Source: Roseobacter sp. SK209-2-6 (GTDB taxonomy: Bacteria > Pseudomonadota > Alphaproteobacteria > Rhodobacterales > Rhodobacteraceae). Taken from it: a stretch of DNA of 64,000 bases. The stretch is taken from NCBI RefSeq assembly GCF_000169455.1, contig NZ_AAYC01000009.1, forward strand, positions 72,501-136,500, in the 5' to 3' direction. The notes beneath the pieces are model-generated. The model was not told where the DNA came from and made no database searches. It saw only the letters and a program-made list of their open reading frames with translations. Shown one piece after another: positions 60,008-64,000 of this stretch (positions are counted from its first letter, which is position 1; the number at the start of each line of letters is the position of its first letter). The translations under genes and the position numbers were made by a program.

Positions 60008-60883
60008 TTAGCGCAGAAACCCTATGCTGAAAGTGGGAGCCGATTGTTCCTGTTCCAGGTAACTCTGCAAGGCTTCCGGGTCAGGCTGGACCGATGTTTT
60101 TGTCTCACTGGCTGCAAGACCGCCGGTGATGAAGAGGGAATCGATACCCTCTCCCATTCCGCCTGCGATATCGGTATGCGGCCCATCGCCAATGGCAAGA
60201 ATATCGGCATCCGCGATATCCTCTCCCAGTTCGGTCAGGCGACGGCGTGCCAGATCATAGATGGGAGGATGGGGTTTGCCGAAGTAGAGGCTCTCCCCGC
60301 CCATTTCAGTGTAAAGGCGCGCCAGCGCGCCGGCACACCATTCACGGGTCTCGCCCCGATCGACTATGATATCGGGATTTGCGCAGAGGAGTTTCATATC
60401 CTTCTGCTTGGCGAAAAGGAAATCGGCGCGGTTCACCTCTGGGTCCGCCAGTGGATCAAATGGACCGCAGCAGACAATACCCTCAGCCTCTGCCAGGGGA
60501 ACGCGGGTGATCTCGATCGGGTTATCAAGCAGCTTCAAGGGTTCAAAGAAACCCGCGTCGCGCTCCCATTCACCCATGAAATAGACCTTGGTCCCCACGG
60601 CGCCCTGCAACATTGCACTGCGCGCAGAATCCCCGGATGTTGCAATGGTGTCATAGGCATCCTCGGGCACATTGAACTGGGCCAATTGGCCTGCAACCCC
60701 TGCGCGGGGTTTTGGTGAATTGGTCACCAAGACAACTTTACCTCCACGGGCGCGATAGGCTTGGAGTGCGGCAACCGCATCGGGAAAGGCAGTGATGCCG
60801 TTATGGACGCAGCCCCATAGATCAACAAAGAGCGCCTTGTAGCGGTCGGATACTTCGGCGAGAGAAGAAATGATCTGAGTCAT
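60008..60883 (-). CDS. HAD-family (IIA) hydrolase, TIGR01459-like
   Basis: 291 residues from the ATG at 60883 (AGGATC upstream). Motif I is FVDLWGCVHNG, where the second Asp of the usual DxD is replaced, motif II VLVTNSPK and motif III GKPHPPIY with DGPHTDIAGG. The C2-type cap fits NagD-like subfamily IIA. Motif I reads DLWG rather than DxDG, so it belongs to the TIGR01459 branch. The substrate is unknown. Confidence 0.82.
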   Translation of the reverse strand: MTQIISSLAEVSDRYKALFVDLWGCVHNGITAFPDAVAALQAYRARGGKVVLVTNSPKPRAGVAGQLAQFNVPEDAYDTIATSGDSARSAMLQGAVGTKVYFMGEWERDAGFFEPLKLLDNPIEITRVPLAEAEGIVCCGPFDPLADPEVNRADFLFAKQKDMKLLCANPDIIVDRGETREWCAGALARLYTEMGGESLYFGKPHPPIYDLARRRLTELGEDIADADILAIGDGPHTDIAGGMGEGIDSLFITGGLAASETKTSVQPDPEALQSYLEQEQSAPTFSIGFLR

Positions 60884-61000
60884 GAGGATCCTTAGTGAAA
60901 CGCGAAACGGGCTGGCGCAGATATGGCAGAGTTGCGCGTTCTTTGCCAGCCCGCGGGGAGAGAGCTGTCGCTCCGCGATTTTCAAGAGGGAGAGAGGCGC

Positions 61001-61738
61001 CTAAAGGGAAATGAGACCAAGCGACATGGCAAGAGCCAAAGCATGTTCGCGGGTATTTGCACCCAGGGCTTTGCGCGCCTTGGCAAAATGCTGCGACACA
61101 GCCACTTCGCTGATGCCCAGGGTCTCTGCAATGCGTGCGGTCATCATGCCCTCAGCAAGGAGGCTCAGAACCTCTCGTTGCCTTGTCGAAAGAATATCTT
61201 TTTGAAGCGTGCGATATTGCTTGGCCTTGGGAGCGCTTTCTGAGGAAATGGTTGTAGAGAGGAGCGCAGCCAATAGGTCCTTGCCGGTCATATCCAGTTG
61301 TGGTTTATCCGTGGCAGTTTCCTCAAAGCCGAGCGTCACGAATTTGCCAAAATCACCGTCTTTGCCAAAACGTGTGCAGTAGAGCGTTCCAAAACCTGTG
61401 TTTTTTAGTTGATGACTCAAGGTCCAAGCTTTGCGCGTTTTTGCCTCATCGCGCCTAACCTGGCCGCAATGAAACAACATGCTGCCCGGTCCACCGGCAA
61501 GCCCCTCAACGAAAGGGTCGTCCTTTACGTATTCTTCCGCAATGTATTCTTCCATCCAATGTCCAGGCATGTTTGTGGAAAGCCAGGAAATCGCTTTCAT
61601 GGAACTATGGGCTTCTGCGACAAGGATACTTTTAACGCCTAGTTGCTCTGCTATGTCTTCGGCAGCCATCCAGCGATCCTGTCCTGGGCCCTGCGCAAGA
61701 AGTTTGTCCAATGAATCGATGAGCTGGTTCTTCTTCAT
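61001..61738 (-). CDS. LuxR-family regulator with autoinducer-binding domain
   Basis: 245 residues from the ATG at 61738; a GTG nine codons upstream is possible. The N-terminal domain (about 25-165) has the HWMEEYIAEEYVKDDPFV pattern, matching the W, Y, D and P residues that hold acyl-homoserine lactones. The C-terminal GerE HTH is LSTRQREVLSLLAEGMMTAR and SEVAVSQHFAKARKALGA. No luxI is in the window, so it may be a solo receptor. A perfect 12-base palindrome lies about 30 bases before the ATG. Confidence 0.88.
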   Translation of the reverse strand: MKKNQLIDSLDKLLAQGPGQDRWMAAEDIAEQLGVKSILVAEAHSSMKAISWLSTNMPGHWMEEYIAEEYVKDDPFVEGLAGGPGSMLFHCGQVRRDEAKTRKAWTLSHQLKNTGFGTLYCTRFGKDGDFGKFVTLGFEETATDKPQLDMTGKDLLAALLSTTISSESAPKAKQYRTLQKDILSTRQREVLSLLAEGMMTARIAETLGISEVAVSQHFAKARKALGANTREHALALAMSLGLISL

Positions 61739-61768
61739 AGATTTAGTCAACTTACACTCAGGCACACT

Positions 61769-61780
61769 GCCCTGCAGGGC
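61769..61780. promoter_or_regulatory. 12-bp palindrome upstream of the luxR gene
   Basis: GCCCTGCAGGGC, a perfect palindrome 31 bases before the ATG at 61738. It does not fit the spacing of the usual CTG-N10-CAG lux box, but its position suits autoregulation. Confidence 0.35.
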
Positions 61781-62292
61781 TAATACGAAACGTAGCCTTG
61801 ACGTTAGGTGGCGTCAGGGGTTCTTGCAAGAGGTATAAGCAAGCTATCGATATTGATAGGTTGTCGGACTTGGGGAATAAAACCGATAAGAGGTTGTGCT
61901 GTTCACTATTGTGTGGGCCTGCACGCGGGCCGTCGGTGGAAAGACGATTTTAAAAGTTTCATTTTCCTGCGCAGTGCGATGCAATTTGGCCTGTATCAAG
62001 CTGCAGGGCGGCGGAAAACCGTCGCTTGGGTTTTTAAAGGGACGTTTCCGGTGTCCCAGAAGTATTAGTCCTGCCGACGGTCCGGCTTATATCCGTGAAT
62101 GCCAGCGTAACTTCTGAGCTTAGCGAATTGCGCGGAAAGCTGGATGGAGCGCGTATACTCTGGCCCGTGGGCGAGTGTGATGTCGCACCTACCATATGCT
62201 AGTTGACCCTGAAGGCCATCAAGAACCCGGCCGAACCCTGGCCAATTCCTGCAGCCGATTTTCACCTCCCTGTGTTGCAACGGCAGTCATAG
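61781..62292. other. Intergenic region, no gene seen
   Basis: About 500 bases between the luxR gene and the pyrophosphatase terminator. Short open frames are present but have no ribosome-binding site or protein-like composition. The promoter of the luxR gene must lie at its left end. Nothing else is recognisable. Confidence 0.5.
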
Positions 62293-62321
62293 AAAAAGGG
62301 CACCCTGAGGCGCCCTTTTTA
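62293..62321 (-). terminator. Rho-independent terminator of ppaC
   Basis: Minus strand: AAAAAGGGCGCC, loop TCAG, GGTGCCCTTTTT. Nearly perfect stem (one G-T pair) with a T run, 22 bases after the ppaC stop. Confidence 0.9.
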
Positions 62322-62342
62322 CGATCTCCAATTTCAGAAGGA

Positions 62343-63263
62343 TCACACTTTCAGATTTGGGATGATCTGCTTTTTGCGCGACATGATGCCTGGCAGGACA
62401 ACGCTGTCTCCCTCAACGCTGGCGCCAAAGCTTTTTTCGGCGACGCCTTTAACCAGGTCGTTTGGAACCAGCAGGGTGGCTTCTTCTTTCAGAATGTCCA
62501 CGACAAAGAGAAGCACCTCATCGACGCCATCTTCACTGGCAACGGTCTTGAAGGTCTCCATCAGGCTGTCTTTGCGGTTCAGCGGGATCTCTGGCGCGGT
62601 GGTTTCCAGAACAGAGACGCGGAACTTGGTGCCCTCTACCTCATACTCTTTTGAATCCATCCGGATCAGTTCCGCGTCGGAAAAGGCAGAGACGTCAGAT
62701 TTTGCGGCAAACATTTTGGCAGCAAAGTCGGTCACGTCCACGCCCAGGTCAGCGGCAAGCGCAGCAACAACTTCGCGGTCATGATCCGTGGTGGTGGGGG
62801 AGCGGAACTCCAGCGTGTCGGACAGAATACAGGTCAGCGCCGCGCCTTTGATGGCTTCTGGCATCTTTGCCGCATCCTCACCCATCAGATCGTACATGAT
62901 GGTGGCGGTGCAGGCCAGCGGACGGATGGTGATGTCGATGGGGCCTTTGGTCTCCAACCCGCCAACCAGCTTGTGGTGGTCGATGATCGCTTGGACGTCG
63001 GCGCCATTGATATTGGCGGGCAGTTCGGCGGGGTTGTTGGTGTCGACGATGACAACAGGCTGGTCATCCGCAACATCTGCGATGATCGCAGGCTTCTCCA
63101 GGCCCCAGTGCTGCAGCATGAAAGCCGCTTCGGTGTTCGGCTCACCCAGCAGTTTGGGCTCAGCGGCAACGCCTTTCACCTCATTCAGATACCAGGCCCA
63201 CACAATCGGAGAGCCGGTGGAGTCGGTGTCGGGGGATTTATGGCCAAAAACTTGGACAGTCAT
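62343..63263 (-). CDS. ppaC: Manganese-dependent inorganic pyrophosphatase
   Basis: 306 residues, family II pyrophosphatase (DHH/DHHA2). Metal-binding motifs: GHKSPDTDS at the start, VDTNNP, IIDHHK (the DHH motif), and the C-terminal SRKKQIIP stretch that holds substrate. It hydrolyses PPi in the cytoplasm. Length is normal. It has its own terminator and stands alone. Confidence 0.95.
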   Translation of the reverse strand: MTVQVFGHKSPDTDSTGSPIVWAWYLNEVKGVAAEPKLLGEPNTEAAFMLQHWGLEKPAIIADVADDQPVVIVDTNNPAELPANINGADVQAIIDHHKLVGGLETKGPIDITIRPLACTATIMYDLMGEDAAKMPEAIKGAALTCILSDTLEFRSPTTTDHDREVVAALAADLGVDVTDFAAKMFAAKSDVSAFSDAELIRMDSKEYEVEGTKFRVSVLETTAPEIPLNRKDSLMETFKTVASEDGVDEVLLFVVDILKEEATLLVPNDLVKGVAEKSFGASVEGDSVVLPGIMSRKKQIIPNLKV

Positions 63264-63375
63264 GATGCGATCCTATGAACAATGGGGAGTTTGCGGGCCT
63301 TATAGCAGGGAGTGAAGAATTGTCACCCCGTCTGTGCTGCGATGCGGCACAAAGCCATATGCGGCCCAGGAATGC

Positions 63376-64000
63376 TCAGTCAAATAGATCCGGGGTGTTT
63401 TGATCTCTCTCCACTCTCCCGGTCTGCTCTAGCACCGGACTTGCAAACATGCGGATCTGCTTTGCGAAATCAGGGTGGCTTCTATCCAGGTGAGCTGCAA
63501 GTTTCATGAGCATCTCCAGATCGGAAACTTCCATCTCTGGAAGCGCTTCATCAAGTTCTTCATCGTCACACTCATCTGCCAGCATTTGCAGAAACCCATT
63601 TGCCCAGGAGCAGCCCTTTATGGCGCAGAACCCTTCACTGAGATAGGCCACTTCATGTTGCGTGTTGCCCGCTTGAATACTTCTATAGGCACTCATGGCC
63701 ATATCTTCGGCGTGCAATTCAAACCAGTTCTGCAAGTTTGACAGCGCTAGCATATCGCCCTTGGTCAGCCAGGTTTCTTTGGGGCGATAACTGTGGTGGT
63801 GCGCCTCTTCATGCAGTGGCAATCCGTTCCATTTTCTCGGAAAGGGAGGGGCCCCGGCGTATCCCTCGTCGCTTGCGTATGCGGCTGCGACGATGGTTGA
63901 AAAGAAGTATAAATTATCCAACGTGCGTGGAGCGGTTTCCCAGAGCCATGGCAAGGCAGCATAGGTCAGTGGATAAAGACTTCCTTGGTGATACAGGTCC
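63376..64000 (-). CDS. Partial hypothetical protein, 5' end beyond the window
   Basis: The frame stays open to the window edge, giving at least 207 residues with no start visible; the codons before the TTG at 63954 read LYHQGSLYPLTYAALPW. This opening resembles HEAT-repeat-like and immunity-type proteins that start with YHQGxxYPxxYAAxP. The rest is acidic and helical (ADECDDEELDEALPEMEVS). Function unknown. Confidence 0.6.
   Translation of the reverse strand, partial: DLYHQGSLYPLTYAALPWLWETAPRTLDNLYFFSTIVAAAYASDEGYAGAPPFPRKWNGLPLHEEAHHHSYRPKETWLTKGDMLALSNLQNWFELHAEDMAMSAYRSIQAGNTQHEVAYLSEGFCAIKGCSWANGFLQMLADECDDEELDEALPEMEVSDLEMLMKLAAHLDRSHPDFAKQIRMFASPVLEQTGRVERDQNTPDLFD

Noticed and set aside
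61808-62280. Small open frames between luxR and ppaC
   Set aside because: No ribosome-binding site, no protein-like pattern, and they overlap each other on both strands.

Overview
This window looks like chromosomal DNA from a marine alphaproteobacterium of the Roseobacter group (family Rhodobacteraceae, Ruegeria/Phaeobacter-like). The evidence is a 23S-5S-tRNA-fMet rRNA operon end, an initiator tRNA with the alphaproteobacterial A:U pair in its anticodon stem, an extended 23S helix 9, an atpHAGDC operon, a Hint-domain protein of the Rhodobacterales type, and an L-cysteate sulfo-lyase that closely resembles the Ruegeria enzyme as I remember it. No database search was possible; family calls rest on motifs and recalled homologues.

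Layout. 1-3450: 23S rRNA, 5S rRNA and initiator tRNA. 3700-7008: a scar of mobile DNA. A truncated hypothetical gene abuts an apparently intact IS3-family (IS407-type) element, which in turn abuts an older, decayed IS3-family element whose transposase carries two copies of a ~43-bp hairpin repeat. 7118-9238: a periplasmic copper/cytochrome cluster (His/Cys-rich protein, cytochrome c, CopC, CopD). 9433-10761: a LysM-like protein with a glycine-rich hydrophobic core; a similarly built protein with a peptidoglycan-binding-like N-terminus lies at 32321-33970. 11140-13863: a betaine-type binding protein, hemN and tRNA-Leu(CAG).

14131-22758 is the most coherent accessory region, a probable C2/C3-sulfonate utilisation cluster: a TauABC-like transporter with an oddly extended permease, a LysR regulator, an HpsN-like HisD-family dehydrogenase, a second LysR regulator divergent from cuyA, and an Asp/Glu-type racemase. 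Together these could import a sulfonate such as 2,3-dihydroxypropane-1-sulfonate or cysteate, oxidise it, and release sulfite. 23022-28171 holds TetR, a flavin monooxygenase/cupin pair with a divergent AraC regulator, and a Hint-domain protein.

28364 onward is mostly housekeeping: rpsD, an Lrp/aminotransferase pair, hisC-tyrC-extensin-like operon, chaC, a MotA/MotB-like stator pair with a giant periplasmic coiled coil (38788-42390), clpA with an M23 peptidase, gloB, the F1 ATP synthase operon (47949-52855), prs, ltaE-ycgN-ribF, a MaoC hydratase, a HAD phosphatase, an unpaired LuxR regulator, Mn-dependent pyrophosphatase, and a gene cut by the window edge. A small accessory insert (H-type lectin and a DUF4304-like protein, 53011-54019) sits between atpC and prs.
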